Of a stretch of DNA of 64,000 nucleotides, positions 21,424-31,007 are shown one piece after another. The first letter of the stretch is position 1; each line of letters begins with the position of its first letter. Both the position numbers and the translations under genes were made by a program. This DNA is from Erwinia persicina (GTDB lineage: Bacteria; Pseudomonadota; Gammaproteobacteria; Enterobacterales; Enterobacteriaceae): NCBI RefSeq assembly GCF_014838825.1, contig NZ_JACYMO010000002.1, positions 598,899-662,898 on the forward strand, in the 5' to 3' direction. Under the pieces are notes generated by a model. The model was not told the origin of the DNA and made no database searches. It worked only from the letters and a program-made list of their open reading frames with translations.

Positions 21424-22029
21424 TCAGAATTTAAACTTTTGACGTCCGGCCAGCGAGTGCGACAGTGTGGTACCGTCCACCATTTCAAGTTCGCCCCCTA
21501 CCGGCACACCGTGGGCAATGCGGCTGGCTTCAATGCCATACTGTTCACACAGGCTGGCAATATAGTTGGCGGTGGCCTCGCCTTCTACCGTGGGATTAGT
21601 GGCGAGGATCACTTCGACAATCTTCTCTTTCTCAAGTCGCTGTTCCAGACGATCAAGGCCGATATCGTTTGGCCCGATGCCATCCAGCGGTGACAGATGC
21701 CCCATCAGCACGAAGTAACGACCAGAAAATTGCCCGGTCTGTTCAACCGCATGGATATCTGCCGGACTTTCTACAACACAGATCAGCCCGTTCTCTTGAC
21801 GTCGCGGATTGGCACAGATAGTGCAAATGTCCTGTTCGGTAAAGGTACGGCAATCAGAACAGTGCCCAATTTCCGACATCGCCCGCGTCAGCGCCTGCGC
21901 CAGGCGCATACCGCCGCTACGGTCACGCTGTAACAGCTGGAAGGCCATACGCTGCGCTGATTTTGGTCCAACGCCTGGCAGGCAGCGCAGAGATTCCATA
22001 AGGGCGGTAAGTAAAGGGCTGGTTTGCAT
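21424..22029 (-). CDS. recR: RecR, recombination mediator protein
   Basis: The 201-residue protein has an N-terminal helix-hairpin-helix region ([23 protein letters not shown]), a four-cysteine zinc finger (CSDC...CTIC) and a Toprim domain ([28 protein letters not shown]). With RecF and RecO it loads RecA on gapped DNA. Normally recR follows ybaB directly; here about 2.7 kb with three genes separate them and a terminator stands after ybaB, so recR must use another promoter. Confidence 0.96.
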   Translation of the reverse strand: MQTSPLLTALMESLRCLPGVGPKSAQRMAFQLLQRDRSGGMRLAQALTRAMSEIGHCSDCRTFTEQDICTICANPRRQENGLICVVESPADIHAVEQTGQFSGRYFVLMGHLSPLDGIGPNDIGLDRLEQRLEKEKIVEVILATNPTVEGEATANYIASLCEQYGIEASRIAHGVPVGGELEMVDGTTLSHSLAGRQKFKF

Positions 22030-22100
22030 TGCTCAGACTTCTGAAATAAGAGGGGGCTATAGCCTAACATCTGCCCTGCGGGCGAGCATAGAAAAAGATA

Positions 22101-22122
22101 TTCCCCGGACTTATCCGGGGAA
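22101..22122 (-). terminator. Terminator after the isochorismatase-family gene
   Basis: TTCCCCGGA (22101-22109), 4-nt loop, TCCGGGGAA (22114-22122), followed on the minus strand by ATATCTTTTTC. It separates the accessory insert from recR. Confidence 0.75.
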
Positions 22123-22129
22123 GCATTAA

Positions 22130-22807
22130 TCAGCGACGTTCAGAATCGAGCGTTTCATGGTGGCTGACCACGTCCTGGGCTTTTTGATAGCTTTCCGCCA
22201 GCAGCCCATATTCCGTAAAGACCGCAGGCCACAATGCCGCCCAGTCCATCGCATCAGCGCGGTTCCAGCTACCCTGAATTTCGCCCGCGACGGCGGCCGT
22301 ATCCAGTGGAACCACACCTGCCTGCATGACCCGTGCGAGGGTAATTTCTTGCGCCATCTTCGAGTAGGTCCCTGATGCGTCGATCACCGCGAAGACTTTA
22401 AAACCTTCTGCTACCGCGCTAATGGCCGGGAAAGCCATACAGACGCTGGTAACCGTACCAGCAATGATCAGGGTTTTTCGTCCCGTAGCTTTAACCGCAG
22501 CGACAAACTCAGCGTTATCCCATGCGTTGATCTCGCCCTTACGGGCAACGTACTGCGCATGAGGTGCATACTGATGGATCTCCGGGATCAGCGGACCATT
22601 TGGTCCCTGTGGCACGGAAGCCGTAGTAATTACCGGGATGTTAGCCATCGTTGCCATTTTGGCAAGCATTGTCACATGTCCACGCAATGTCGGCATCGGC
22701 ATATCATGCACCAACTGAAACAAACCGCTTTGGTGGTCGATTAGTAACATCACGGCGTCATCAACGTCGATCATCGGTTTTTGCCCATTAAAGTTTGCTG
22801 GCATCAT
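22130..22807 (-). CDS. Isochorismatase-family cysteine hydrolase (YcaC-like)
   Basis: The 225-residue protein shows the catalytic triad of the family: Asp24 ([11 protein letters not shown]), Lys90 (ARKGEINAW) and Cys123 ([11 protein letters not shown]), with the cis-peptide region before the cysteine. Family members hydrolyse amides or enol ethers; the substrate here is unknown. AGGAG precedes the start. It is 56 bp downstream of the pirin gene in the same orientation and ends at a terminator. Pairing with pirin and a LysR regulator is common in proteobacteria, often linked to redox or xenobiotic stress. Confidence 0.85.
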   Translation of the reverse strand: MMPANFNGQKPMIDVDDAVMLLIDHQSGLFQLVHDMPMPTLRGHVTMLAKMATMANIPVITTASVPQGPNGPLIPEIHQYAPHAQYVARKGEINAWDNAEFVAAVKATGRKTLIIAGTVTSVCMAFPAISAVAEGFKVFAVIDASGTYSKMAQEITLARVMQAGVVPLDTAAVAGEIQGSWNRADAMDWAALWPAVFTEYGLLAESYQKAQDVVSHHETLDSERR

Positions 22808-22863
22808 CTTCGTGCTCCTGTTAATTAAAGCGTTCCGGCTATCCGCATGATAGCCGTTCTGTC

Positions 22864-23733
22864 TTACTGAATAGACTCGCCAAAACGACCCTGATTAAAA
22901 TCATCAATCGCCTGGCGAATACCTTCATCCGTGTTCATCACAAACGGGCCATAACCGACCACAGGTTCATCAATGGGCTCACCACTCAGCAACAGTACTA
23001 CCGCATCGTTGTTTGCTTCTATTTGCACACTGTCACCTTTGGCATCCATCACCACAAGCTGGGCCTCACGGACCACTTCTTCACCGTTAACCTGTACCGT
23101 CCCTTTCAGTACCATCAGGGCGGTATTCCAACCTTCCGGTAAGTCCAGGTGCGTTTGAGCATGCGCATTGAGGCGCACGTCCCAGATATGCATCGGTGTA
23201 AAGGTCTGGGCGGGGCCATTTTTTCCCGCCATTGACCCTGCTATTACGCGTACCTTTCCGGCATGGTCAGGTAAGGCCACCACAGGGATATCACTGTCTG
23301 TAATGGGCTGATAACGCGGCGCTGTCATCTTATCTTTTGCCGGTAAATTGACCCACAACTGCACCATTTCCAGCGTACCACCCGCTGCGCTAAAGGCAGG
23401 CGAGTGGAACTCTTCATGCAAAATACCACTGCCCGCAGTCATCCACTGCACATCGCCTGGGCCGATAACGCCACCCTTGTCCGTATTATCGCGGTGAGCC
23501 ACTTCCCCCGCGTAAACGATGGTGACGGTTTCAAAACCGCGATGTGGGTGTTGACCGACGCCACGCGGTGTTTTATGCCCGGCACTGAACACTGCAGGTC
23601 CGGCATAATCCATCAGTAAAAATGGGCTCAGCTGACGGGCCATTGTTGAGTAGGAAAACATTGACCGCACCGGAAAACCGTCACCGACCCAATGAGAGGC
23701 AGGAGCAGAATGAACAGCGATAATAGATTTCAT
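22864..23733 (-). CDS. Pirin-family protein
   Basis: The 289-residue protein is a bicupin of the pirin family. The N-terminal metal site is complete: His62 and His64 ([10 protein letters not shown]), His106 and Glu108 (ILHEEFHSP). The C-terminal cupin ([25 protein letters not shown]) is typical. Some bacterial pirins have quercetin 2,3-dioxygenase activity, others regulate enzymes; the role here is not decided. The start at 23733 follows GGAG. It is divergent from a LysR gene, 108 bp away. Confidence 0.9.
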   Translation of the reverse strand: MKSIIAVHSAPASHWVGDGFPVRSMFSYSTMARQLSPFLLMDYAGPAVFSAGHKTPRGVGQHPHRGFETVTIVYAGEVAHRDNTDKGGVIGPGDVQWMTAGSGILHEEFHSPAFSAAGGTLEMVQLWVNLPAKDKMTAPRYQPITDSDIPVVALPDHAGKVRVIAGSMAGKNGPAQTFTPMHIWDVRLNAHAQTHLDLPEGWNTALMVLKGTVQVNGEEVVREAQLVVMDAKGDSVQIEANNDAVVLLLSGEPIDEPVVGYGPFVMNTDEGIRQAIDDFNQGRFGESIQ

Positions 23734-23841
23734 GATTTTTCTCCAGACGACCTGTTTCGATGTGAGTGATCTTATGCGCAAGACAAACAATCCGGTAGAG
23801 TGTAAAACTGGACTCAGCGTTCTATTAACAGGACAATACGT

Positions 23842-24744
23842 ATGCAGGATTTAAATGACCTGTGGTATTTCGTACAGGTGGTGGATCATGGCGGTTTTTC
23901 CCCGGCAAGCCGTGCGATTGGCATACCGAAGTCGCGACTAAGCCGTCGCATTGCGCTGCTGGAAGAGGGGCTGGAGACACGCCTGTTACAGCGCTCAACG
24001 CGAAGTTTCACCGTGACGGAGGCCGGTCAGATTTATTACCGACACTGTAAGGCAATGATCATTGAAGCAGAAGCCGCCCAGGAAGCGATTGATACGCTCC
24101 GGGTCGAGCCGCGAGGGCTTATCCGGCTGACCTGCCCTGTCGCACTGCTGCACGCCCATATCGGGCCGATGCTGGCGCGTTTTATGATGATGTACCCGCT
24201 GACCAGCGTTCAGCTTGAAGAGACGAACCGTCGTGTGGATGTGCTGAACGAAAACGTCGATTTGGCGATCCGTGTACGCCCTCTGCCGCTGGAAGATAGT
24301 GAGCTGGTGATGCGTAAACTAGGCACGCGCCCTATGTGCCTGGTCGCGAGCCCGGCATTGGTCAGACTGCACGGTATGCCCACTCTGCCCATGGACTTGC
24401 AGCAGTGGCCGAGCCTTGCCGTTGGCCGGCCCCAGCAAACGTATCGCTGGTTTTTATACGGGCCCAATCAGCAAGAGGTGACGCTGTTCCACCAGCCGCG
24501 GTTTGTCACCACCGATATGGCCTCATTGCGCACAGCCGCGCTGGCGGGAGTAGGTGTGGTGCAGTTACCGAGGTTAGTGCTAGAAGAACAGCTGGAAAAC
24601 GGCAGTCTGATTTCCCTGCTACCTGAATGGCATACCAGGCCCGAGAGTATTCATGTGGTGTTCCCCTCCCGGCGCGGTCAGTTACCGGCGGTAAGAGCAC
24701 TGATTGATTTTCTGGCGGAAAATTATGCGGCAATGGTGGAATAG
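23842..24744 (+). CDS. LysR-type regulator divergent from pirin gene
   Basis: The 300-residue protein has the LysR helix-turn-helix (DLNDLWYFVQVVDHGGFSPASRAIGIPKSRLSRRIALLEE) and a CrgA-like effector domain (RGLIRLTCPVALLHAHIGPMLARFM, RVDVLNENVDLAIRVRP). LysR proteins of this subtype are often found divergent from pirin or quinone-stress genes. It most likely controls the pirin-isochorismatase operon. Confidence 0.88.
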   Translation: MQDLNDLWYFVQVVDHGGFSPASRAIGIPKSRLSRRIALLEEGLETRLLQRSTRSFTVTEAGQIYYRHCKAMIIEAEAAQEAIDTLRVEPRGLIRLTCPVALLHAHIGPMLARFMMMYPLTSVQLEETNRRVDVLNENVDLAIRVRPLPLEDSELVMRKLGTRPMCLVASPALVRLHGMPTLPMDLQQWPSLAVGRPQQTYRWFLYGPNQQEVTLFHQPRFVTTDMASLRTAALAGVGVVQLPRLVLEEQLENGSLISLLPEWHTRPESIHVVFPSRRGQLPAVRALIDFLAENYAAMVE

Positions 24745-24753
24745 AAAAATAAT

Positions 24754-24780
24754 CAGAGGCGACACAGCGCATCGCCTCTG
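24754..24780. terminator. Terminator after ybaB / after LysR gene
   Basis: CAGAGGCGA (24754-24762) pairs with TCGCCTCTG (24772-24780). On the minus strand it is followed by ATTATTTTTC, so it should end the dnaX-ybaB transcript. Confidence 0.7.
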
Positions 24781-24788
24781 GTCTGCTA

Positions 24789-25118
24789 TCAGAATGGCAT
24801 CTTGAAGCCAGGTGGGAGCTGCATACCACTTGATACCGCAGCCATTTTCTCTTTCTGCGTTTCAGCCACACGGCGCGCTGCATCGTTGAAAGCCGCAGCC
24901 ACCAGGTCTTCCAGCATGTCTTTGTCATCTTCCAGCAGGCTGGGGTCCACTTCCACGCGACGGCAGTTATGTGCTCCGTTGATGGTCACTTTCACCAGGC
25001 CTGCGCCGGATTCACCGGTCACTTCCATGGCAGCAATCTCTTCCTGCACCTGGGCCATTTTATCTTGCATTTGCTGGGCCTGTTTCATCAGGTTGCCCAA
25101 TCCGGCTTTACCAAACAT
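24789..25118 (-). CDS. ybaB: YbaB/EbfC nucleoid-associated protein
   Basis: The 109-residue protein is the short dimeric DNA-binding protein found next to dnaX and recR in most bacteria ([40 protein letters not shown]...). It forms a coiled N-terminal helix followed by a small beta sheet. It lies 52 bp downstream of dnaX, but here recR no longer follows. Confidence 0.95.
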   Translation of the reverse strand: MFGKAGLGNLMKQAQQMQDKMAQVQEEIAAMEVTGESGAGLVKVTINGAHNCRRVEVDPSLLEDDKDMLEDLVAAAFNDAARRVAETQKEKMAAVSSGMQLPPGFKMPF

Positions 25119-25170
25119 ATGTTCTCTCTCTTCAGCTCAGGCCACATCAGCGTAACGACGATGCGGCGGG

Positions 25171-27114
25171 TTAAACAGGTCGGATACTTTCTTCGTCCAC
25201 GTCGGCATCGAAAAACCGACGCAGCGTCTGAATATGAGTATCTGTGATAATAGACTGACGCGCCTGCGCCAGTTTCTCTTCATAGATTTTTTGCCGCCAT
25301 TCCAGCGGCGTCAGCACCGCAGGATTATCATCTTCCACCACGGTTAATTCAATGGGGTGCCCGGCAGCCGCATTCAAGGCCTCACTCAGCGCTTTTTGCG
25401 CCGAAGGCGAGTTCAGATGGCGCTGGCTGGTGCGCAGGTGCAGACAAATACCGTTCGCGGTCTGCTCCTTCCAGGCATTCAGCGCCAGTTGCTGCACCAG
25501 TTTCGGCATCGTCAACGCAGCGATTTCAGCCGCCCAGGGATCGCGCGCCTGCGACTCGGCCACCAGCTTGACCATCAGCTCCGGGTTTTTTTCATGCTCC
25601 AGCGCCGTGCGTAACGCTTTCGGCGTAGCCACCGGCGCGATCTTCACTTCCGCAGGGTTTTGCGCTTTCCAGCGATACGCCTCTTCCTTTACCGGAACGG
25701 CTTCGGCTGCGGCCTGTTGCAGGCGTTGCTGCCCGCGTTCGGTAACCGCTGCAAGCCGCTCCAGGGCCGAACTCGCCGGCCGCGCACCCTGCGCTGCCGG
25801 CTCAGTCTTTTTTGGCTTATTCGCCCCCTGATGGCGTAGCAGCTGTGTGCGCGCCTGGAGGAGCTGGCTGGTGGTATCAGGTAATCCCTGAGGTGGAGGT
25901 GACGGCTGTACCGGCGGCGGTGAAGACGCGGTATGCGCCTCCACTGTGCTTTGCTGTGCAGGCGCGGCAGCCTCTGCCGGTGCCTGTAAGGTCATGGTCG
26001 GGCGCGCAACCGGATCGGCAATAACGGCTTTCGGATGAAATGCCAGCGCACGCAGCAGCGTCATTTCCACGCCCATGCGGCGGTCCGGTGCCAGCGGCAG
26101 CTCTTTCCGCCCCACCAGCAGCGTCTGATAATAGAGCTGAACGTCAGCAGGCGGTAACACCCGCGCCAGTTCGCGCAGCCGCTGCTCGATAGCGGCCATA
26201 TCGTCGCCCAGTGCCGAAGGCAGCAGCTGGATCATCGCCACACGGTGCAGCAGCGTCAGCATTTCCACCAGCAGCGCTTCCCACTCCACGCCGCGTGAAG
26301 CGGCCTGACTGAGCAGGGCCATCACCTGCGCGCCCTCGGCGTGAACCAGCGCTTCAATCAGCGCCAGCGGCTGTTCATCATCCAGCGTACCCAGCATGTC
26401 ATTGACGGTAGCGGTGGTGACCTGCCCCTGCCCCATGGCGATTGCCTGGTCAGCCAGGCTCAGGGCATCACGCATACTGCCGTCGGCAGCACGAGCCAGC
26501 AGCTGCAGAGCACGGTTCTCCGCACTGATCTGTTCCGCCTGTAAGACATGTTCAAGCTGGCCGCGGATCTGTTCCTGATCCAGCGCTTTCAGATGGAACT
26601 GCAGGCAGCGCGATAAAATCGTCACCGGCAGCTTTTGCGGGTCGGTGGTGGCAAGCAGGAATTTGACGTGCTCCGGGGGTTCTTCCAGCGTTTTTAACAG
26701 CGCGTTAAAGCTGTGACGCGAGAGCATATGCACTTCATCGATCAGGTAAACCTTGAAGCGTCCGCGTGCCGGGGCATACTGCACGTTATCCAGCAGATCG
26801 CGGGTATCTTCCACTTTGGTTCGCGAAGCCGCATCGATTTCAATCAGATCAACAAAGCGACCCTGCTCGATTTCCCGGCAGTTATCGCACTGCCCGCAGG
26901 GGGTGGCGGTAATACCGGTTTCACAGTTCAGCCCCTTTGCCAGCAGTCGGGCAATGGTGGTTTTCCCGACGCCGCGGGTGCCGGAAAACAGATAGGCGTG
27001 ATGGATACGGCCAAGGGACAAACCGTTAGCCAGCGCGGTCAGAACATGTTGCTGACCAACAACATCAGTAAATGCTTGTGGACGCCACTTGCGGGCCAGT
27101 ACCTGATAGCTCAT
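25171..27114 (-). CDS. dnaX: DnaX, DNA polymerase III tau subunit (and gamma by frameshift)
   Basis: The 647-residue tau subunit has the AAA+ clamp-loader ATPase with GTRGVGKTT, a four-cysteine zinc motif (CETGITATPCGQCDNC), DEVHML and SRCLQFHL in domains I-III. A Pro/Ala-rich linker follows, then the C-terminal domains that bind DnaB and the polymerase. The start is MSYQVLARKWRPQ at 27114; the frame is open further to 27174 without support. An A AAA AAG slippery site at 25807-25813 with a downstream stem should give the shorter gamma form (about 437 residues). An Ail-like gene lies upstream instead of apt. Confidence 0.96.
   Translation of the reverse strand: MSYQVLARKWRPQAFTDVVGQQHVLTALANGLSLGRIHHAYLFSGTRGVGKTTIARLLAKGLNCETGITATPCGQCDNCREIEQGRFVDLIEIDAASRTKVEDTRDLLDNVQYAPARGRFKVYLIDEVHMLSRHSFNALLKTLEEPPEHVKFLLATTDPQKLPVTILSRCLQFHLKALDQEQIRGQLEHVLQAEQISAENRALQLLARAADGSMRDALSLADQAIAMGQGQVTTATVNDMLGTLDDEQPLALIEALVHAEGAQVMALLSQAASRGVEWEALLVEMLTLLHRVAMIQLLPSALGDDMAAIEQRLRELARVLPPADVQLYYQTLLVGRKELPLAPDRRMGVEMTLLRALAFHPKAVIADPVARPTMTLQAPAEAAAPAQQSTVEAHTASSPPPVQPSPPPQGLPDTTSQLLQARTQLLRHQGANKPKKTEPAAQGARPASSALERLAAVTERGQQRLQQAAAEAVPVKEEAYRWKAQNPAEVKIAPVATPKALRTALEHEKNPELMVKLVAESQARDPWAAEIAALTMPKLVQQLALNAWKEQTANGICLHLRTSQRHLNSPSAQKALSEALNAAAGHPIELTVVEDDNPAVLTPLEWRQKIYEEKLAQARQSIITDTHIQTLRRFFDADVDEESIRPV
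25775..25830 (-). promoter_or_regulatory. dnaX programmed -1 frameshift signal
   Basis: All three known elements are visible on the minus strand: a Shine-Dalgarno-like AGGGGG about ten bases before the slip site (around 25829-25824), the heptamer A AAA AAG (25813-25807), and just after it a 12-bp stem with one mismatch (25801-25790 with 25786-25775, loop of 3). The -1 frame reads GAC then TGA (25804-25802), as E. coli reads GAG then TGA. Confidence 0.9.
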
Positions 27115-27329
27115 TAAGACTTCATCATCGATTGGAATAATTGCATTAAGGTTGTGATAAACCAGACCGGGCAACTATAACAGTTTATCGGCTTCCCCGT
27201 CTTATTCCTGTGACTTTATCACACGGCTGGCGGGCAGCAACGGACAAAAAAAAGCCATATGGGCAGGGTAGCGTCGGATGAGAGGGGGCGGGCCAGCCGC
27301 CCCGATAAAAGATGCACAGGGGGGAAGGA

Positions 27330-27944
27330 TTAGAACCGGTAGCCAATACCCAGGCTGAAACCGTTGCTGGACGTTTTCTGTACGTGTCCGGCCTGGTAAC
27401 CCACATCCAGCGCCAGATTATCAATCAGGTTAAACTGGACGCCCGTTCCCCAGGCAAAACGCGCATCAAAAATTTTGTAACGGCCGGTCTGCCCGCCCGG
27501 TGGCGTATCGTAGGTAGTCACATTGCTACTGCTCTCCCAGCCTGCGCCGCCCAGCAGATACAGGCTGGCCCAGGAGGTTACGCGGTAGGCCGGGCCCACC
27601 ATCAGCGAGTAATAACGTACCCGATGATTTTTGATCCCGCCCCCCTCGCCTTCAGGCTGACTTCCTCTGGCATTCATCGCGCTAAACGACACCATGGCGC
27701 TGAGAGGGAGTTCGGGGATTTCAAAGCGGTAACGGGCGTTGATCCCCTTCATATTTTTGAAGTGTTTGATATGGCTCTGCGCGTAGCCGAGCGTCACAGT
27801 ATGCAGGCCGGACATCGCCTTCGGCTGCCAGCTGATGGTGTCGGCATGATAGTAGTGCTGGGAGGCCGGTTCCACCACCGGGCCAGATTCCGCCGCCCCG
27901 ACCAGGGGGGACACAAACAGCAAAGTGGTAACGATTTTTCTCAT
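27330..27944 (-). CDS. Ail/Lom/OmpX-family outer-membrane beta-barrel protein
   Basis: The 204-residue protein has a signal peptide (MRKIVTTLLFVSPLVGAAES) and the alternating pattern of an eight-stranded barrel: TVTLGYAQSH, NARYRFEIPELPLSAMVSFSAM, YYSLMVGPAYRVTSWASLYLLGGAGWE, FAWGTGVQFNLIDNLALDVGYQAG, and a final strand GFSLGIGYRF ending in Phe. Relatives act in adhesion, serum resistance or host interaction. The start at 27944 has AGGGAAG upstream; the frame is open to 28109. It is placed between dnaX and apt, which are adjacent in E. coli. A GC hairpin at 27285-27303 follows it. Confidence 0.85.
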   Translation of the reverse strand: MRKIVTTLLFVSPLVGAAESGPVVEPASQHYYHADTISWQPKAMSGLHTVTLGYAQSHIKHFKNMKGINARYRFEIPELPLSAMVSFSAMNARGSQPEGEGGGIKNHRVRYYSLMVGPAYRVTSWASLYLLGGAGWESSSNVTTYDTPPGGQTGRYKIFDARFAWGTGVQFNLIDNLALDVGYQAGHVQKTSSNGFSLGIGYRF

Positions 27945-28145
27945 CTCGCGCTTCCCTGACAGCGTGGGTCTTCCAGGCGTAATGTTGATTGCCGTCGTAT
28001 TGTAAAGCAGAGAGGCTGCAGGTCGCGGCGAATTGTGCCTCTGCGCAGAAACGCGCATGTTTTGCCGGCAGGCTGAAAGGGAGGGAGGGAAGAAAAGAAA
28101 CGTAATCATAGCGGGGCCGGCCGTAGAGGCCGGCCCCGCTAAACA

Positions 28146-28697
28146 CTAGTGACCGGGGAAATTCACCAGGCTGTAGCTTTCAATACCCAGCGCTTTCAGA
28201 CGGGATTCCCCCGTCAGGTCGAACAGGTTGATAATGAAAGCGGCATGTTGAACACTGCCACCCGCACGGCGGATCAGTTTCACGGTCGCTTCGATGGTCC
28301 CGCCCGTGGCCAGCAGGTCGTCGATCACCAGCACCACATCGCCGGGCTGAATCGCATCACAGTGCAGTTCCAGCGTATCGGTGCCGTACTCGAGCTCGTA
28401 GGTTTCCGCAAAGGTTTTACGCGGCAGCTTGCCCGGTTTGCGTACCGGCACAAACCCCACACCCAGCCCAAGCGCCACGGGTGCGCCGAACAGGAACCCC
28501 CGCGCTTCGGTGCCCACCACTTTGGTGATGCCAGCGTCACGATAGCGTTCAACCAACAGTTCAATGCTCAGTGCAAACGCCGTCGGGTCTTCCAGCAGGC
28601 TGGTGACATCACGAAAGAGAATGCCCGGCTTAGGGTAATCCGGGATGCTTTTGATACTGTTTTTAATCAATTCAAGCTGCTGCGCAGTCGCGGTCAT
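28146..28697 (-). CDS. apt: Apt, adenine phosphoribosyltransferase
   Basis: The 183-residue enzyme makes AMP from adenine and PRPP in purine salvage. The PRPP-binding motif [14 protein letters not shown] and the N-terminal [22 protein letters not shown] are typical, and length equals E. coli Apt. It is 156 bp downstream of ybaN. Confidence 0.96.
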   Translation of the reverse strand: MTATAQQLELIKNSIKSIPDYPKPGILFRDVTSLLEDPTAFALSIELLVERYRDAGITKVVGTEARGFLFGAPVALGLGVGFVPVRKPGKLPRKTFAETYELEYGTDTLELHCDAIQPGDVVLVIDDLLATGGTIEATVKLIRRAGGSVQHAAFIINLFDLTGESRLKALGIESYSLVNFPGH

Positions 28698-28853
28698 AAT
28701 GTTACGCCTGGTAAATACAAATCTGACTCGCGCAGCTTCATTTCACGCAACGGCCATATTGCCGGGTGAAATTCTGACGTTGAGGGGAAGCCGCGCACGA
28801 AAACGACCAAATCTATGCAAAGCGCCGGACAATTGCAACCGCGTTTAGCAAAA

Positions 28854-29231
28854 TCACGGCTTTTCTTGCCCCTCATCAACCACCGGCAGACGGATCATAA
28901 AGACCAGCAGGCAGGCGAGGATGACCAGCAGCAGCAGGCGAACCCAGAGGATCTTGACCATCCACAGCGAAAAGGCAAACGTCACAAGGATAAACAGGAT
29001 CGCCCTGCCCTTCGCCCCCGGTGGCATTGCCCGGTGCTGCTGCCAGTGACGCAGATAGCGTCCGAAGACGGAGCGGTACAGCAGCCAGTGGTGAAAGCGC
29101 GGCGACGAACGGGCAAAACACCAGGCTGCCAGCAGCAGAAAGGGCGTCGTGGGCAGCAGCGGCAGCACCACGCCCAGCGTGGCCAGCACCACAGCAACCC
29201 AGCCTAAAACAATAAGTATGTAACGTTGCAT
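28854..29231 (-). CDS. ybaN: YbaN, DUF454 inner-membrane protein
   Basis: The 125-residue protein has the DUF454 pattern LGVVLPLLPTTPFLLLAAWCFARSSPRFHHWL, with two N-terminal hydrophobic segments and two more near the C-terminus. Function is unknown. It is divergent from priC with 66 bp between the starts, as in E. coli. Confidence 0.9.
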   Translation of the reverse strand: MQRYILIVLGWVAVVLATLGVVLPLLPTTPFLLLAAWCFARSSPRFHHWLLYRSVFGRYLRHWQQHRAMPPGAKGRAILFILVTFAFSLWMVKILWVRLLLLVILACLLVFMIRLPVVDEGQEKP

Positions 29232-29297
29232 GGCTCGCCCGGTAAAATGCCTCAGAATCAGGGTATCATAGCGCGCATTTCTGCCCGGGAGAACAAG

Positions 29298-29834
29298 ATG
29301 AAAAGCGCAGGTTTACTGCAACAACTCGATATCCAGCTGGAACAACTTGCGCAGGCTGTGGAGCCCCATGCCAACAAGCGAACCGCACAGGCACGCTTCG
29401 ACAGGCAGCTGTTCCATTGCCATACCACCCGGCTCGGTGATTACCTGCTGGAAGTGCGTCAGACATTTGAGCAGCTTAAGCAAAGCGTGAAGGATAATCG
29501 AACCGAGAGCGTGGCGTGGATGGCCGAACGCGTGGTGTTGCAGATGAGTGCGCTGCAGCGCGAGCTGGCGACGCAAAAGCTGCGCAATAACGAACCCCGT
29601 ACCGTACCGGTGAAAGAAAATTTGTACGAAAAACTGGCTGAACATCAGGATTTCGAAAGGCGCTTACGCGCGATGATTGGCGACCGTGAGAGCCTGCTGT
29701 CAGCGCAGGAGACCCTGGCTCAGCAGCAGCAGTTGCAGAGAGAAATCGCAGCGCTTGAAGGCCGGTTACAGCGCTGTCTGCAGGCGCTTAAACGTATTGA
29801 GCGCGGCATTGAAAATCGTGAGCGTCACGGGTAG
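29298..29834 (+). CDS. priC: PriC, primosomal replication protein N''
   Basis: The 178-residue helical protein helps reload DnaB at stalled forks lacking a leading-strand 3' end. It shows the family pattern LQQLDIQLEQLAQAVEP, FDRQLFHCHTTRLGDYLLEV and a C-terminal coiled-coil with basic residues. The start at 29298 follows GGGAGAACAAG. Gene order ybaN-priC-rsmS agrees with enteric relatives. Confidence 0.9.
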   Translation: MKSAGLLQQLDIQLEQLAQAVEPHANKRTAQARFDRQLFHCHTTRLGDYLLEVRQTFEQLKQSVKDNRTESVAWMAERVVLQMSALQRELATQKLRNNEPRTVPVKENLYEKLAEHQDFERRLRAMIGDRESLLSAQETLAQQQQLQREIAALEGRLQRCLQALKRIERGIENRERHG

Positions 29835-29900
29835 CGGTGCTGCCCTTATGCCGGGTGAAAGGGCTATACTCATCTCACCCTTTTTGACTGGAGCAATGCG

Positions 29901-30146
29901 ATGGGTCTGATCTCATGGCTGGTTATCGGTTTGCTGGTGGGCTTTGTCTCCCGCTATTTCTTTCCCGGCCGCCCCGGCGGACTGATGCCAACACTGGTAC
30001 TGGCAGCGGTGGGTGCGCTGACGGGTGGCTATATCAGTACCTATATCAATTACGGTACGCTGTCCACGCTTGATCCCCGCGCCCTGCTGATCGCCCTGGC
30101 GGGTGCGCTGGTAATGATCGCAGTAATCAAAATTTTACGAATCTGA
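29901..30146 (+). CDS. GlsB/YeaQ/YmgE-family small membrane protein
   Basis: The 81-residue protein has three hydrophobic segments with glycine-rich packing (SWLVIGLLVGFVSRYFFPGRPGGLM, LVLAAVGALTGGYI, ALLIALAGALVMIAVIKIL). This matches the transglycosylase-associated/GlsB family of stress-related small membrane proteins. Its molecular role is unknown. A good ribosome site (CTGGAGCAATGCG) precedes it. It sits between priC and rsmS, adjacent genes in E. coli, and so is an insert here. Confidence 0.82.
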   Translation: MGLISWLVIGLLVGFVSRYFFPGRPGGLMPTLVLAAVGALTGGYISTYINYGTLSTLDPRALLIALAGALVMIAVIKILRI

Positions 30147-30182
30147 CTGCGCGTCGCGTGGTGGAACAGAACAGGAGCGTTT

Positions 30183-30344
30183 ATGTCGCTGGAAACCGCG
30201 CCGGAAGAAGTGAAGCTTGCCGTTGACTTAATTATGCTGCTGGAAGAACATCAGATTGCGCCAGAAACTGTGCTGGCGGCACTGGCGATTGTGCAGCGGG
30301 ATTTCGAAAAAAAAGTGGTGGCACCGTCCTCAGGGAGACGTTAA
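30183..30344 (+). CDS. rsmS: RsmS (YbaM), small pleiotropic regulator
   Basis: The 53-residue protein [20 protein letters not shown]... clearly matches E. coli YbaM/RsmS (DUF2496). RsmS was described in pectobacteria and Serratia as a regulator of secondary metabolism and virulence traits. It begins after AACAGGAGCGTTT, 36 bp after the GlsB-like gene, and its stop overlaps the end of the opposing acrR by four bases. In E. coli mscK stands between rsmS and acrR; it is missing here. Confidence 0.88.
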   Translation: MSLETAPEEVKLAVDLIMLLEEHQIAPETVLAALAIVQRDFEKKVVAPSSGRR

Positions 30345-30979
30345 CCCGGTTTACGCAGCGTCGGGCAGAAAGCCAGCATATCAAGCAGAGTCGCCACCAG
30401 CTGTGGCGCATCGGCGGCCAGATCAAAGCTTTCTGGCATAAATAACCAGTTTTCCATGATGCCACTGATATAGCCGCGCATCACAATAGCCGCGCGTCGG
30501 GTGTCCAGATTTTCGGGGAGTTGTTTTGCATCAATGCACTGAGCCAGCACTTCTTCTATCTTTTCGTAACATTCGAGATAGAGATTTTGTTGCATCAGCT
30601 GTAGGGTGGTCATTTCACCAACAAACTCACATTTGTGGTAAATAATTTCCATAAGTGCACGTCTTCTTGGGTCCCTGGCTGTCGCGTCAAGGACATACAG
30701 CACCATAGCACGCATCACAGAAAGTGGATCAGAAGGATATTTTGATTGATACTCAAGCTCCAGGTCCGCCATTCCGGATTCGGACTGCGCCCAAATTTCA
30801 TTGAGTAAATCGGTTTTATTTTTGAAATGCCAGTAGATTGCACCCCGCGTCACGCCAGCACTTGAGGCAATATCAGCCAGTGACGTTTTAGAAACGCCAT
30901 ATTCAGAAAAACGCTCGATAGCTGCATCGATGATGTGATTGCGCGTTTCCTGCGCCTGTTGTTTGGTATTTCGTGCCAT
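30341..30979 (-). CDS. acrR: AcrR, TetR-family repressor of acrAB
   Basis: The 212-residue protein has the TetR helix-turn-helix ([44 protein letters not shown]) and the AcrR ligand-binding domain ([32 protein letters not shown]). It represses acrAB and itself and is released by drugs and other toxic compounds. It is divergent from acrA with the operator in the 141-bp gap. Confidence 0.95.
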   Translation of the reverse strand: MARNTKQQAQETRNHIIDAAIERFSEYGVSKTSLADIASSAGVTRGAIYWHFKNKTDLLNEIWAQSESGMADLELEYQSKYPSDPLSVMRAMVLYVLDATARDPRRRALMEIIYHKCEFVGEMTTLQLMQQNLYLECYEKIEEVLAQCIDAKQLPENLDTRRAAIVMRGYISGIMENWLFMPESFDLAADAPQLVATLLDMLAFCPTLRKPG

Positions 30980-31007
30980 GAGGGTGTTATTTACAAAGGG
31001 TTAGACT

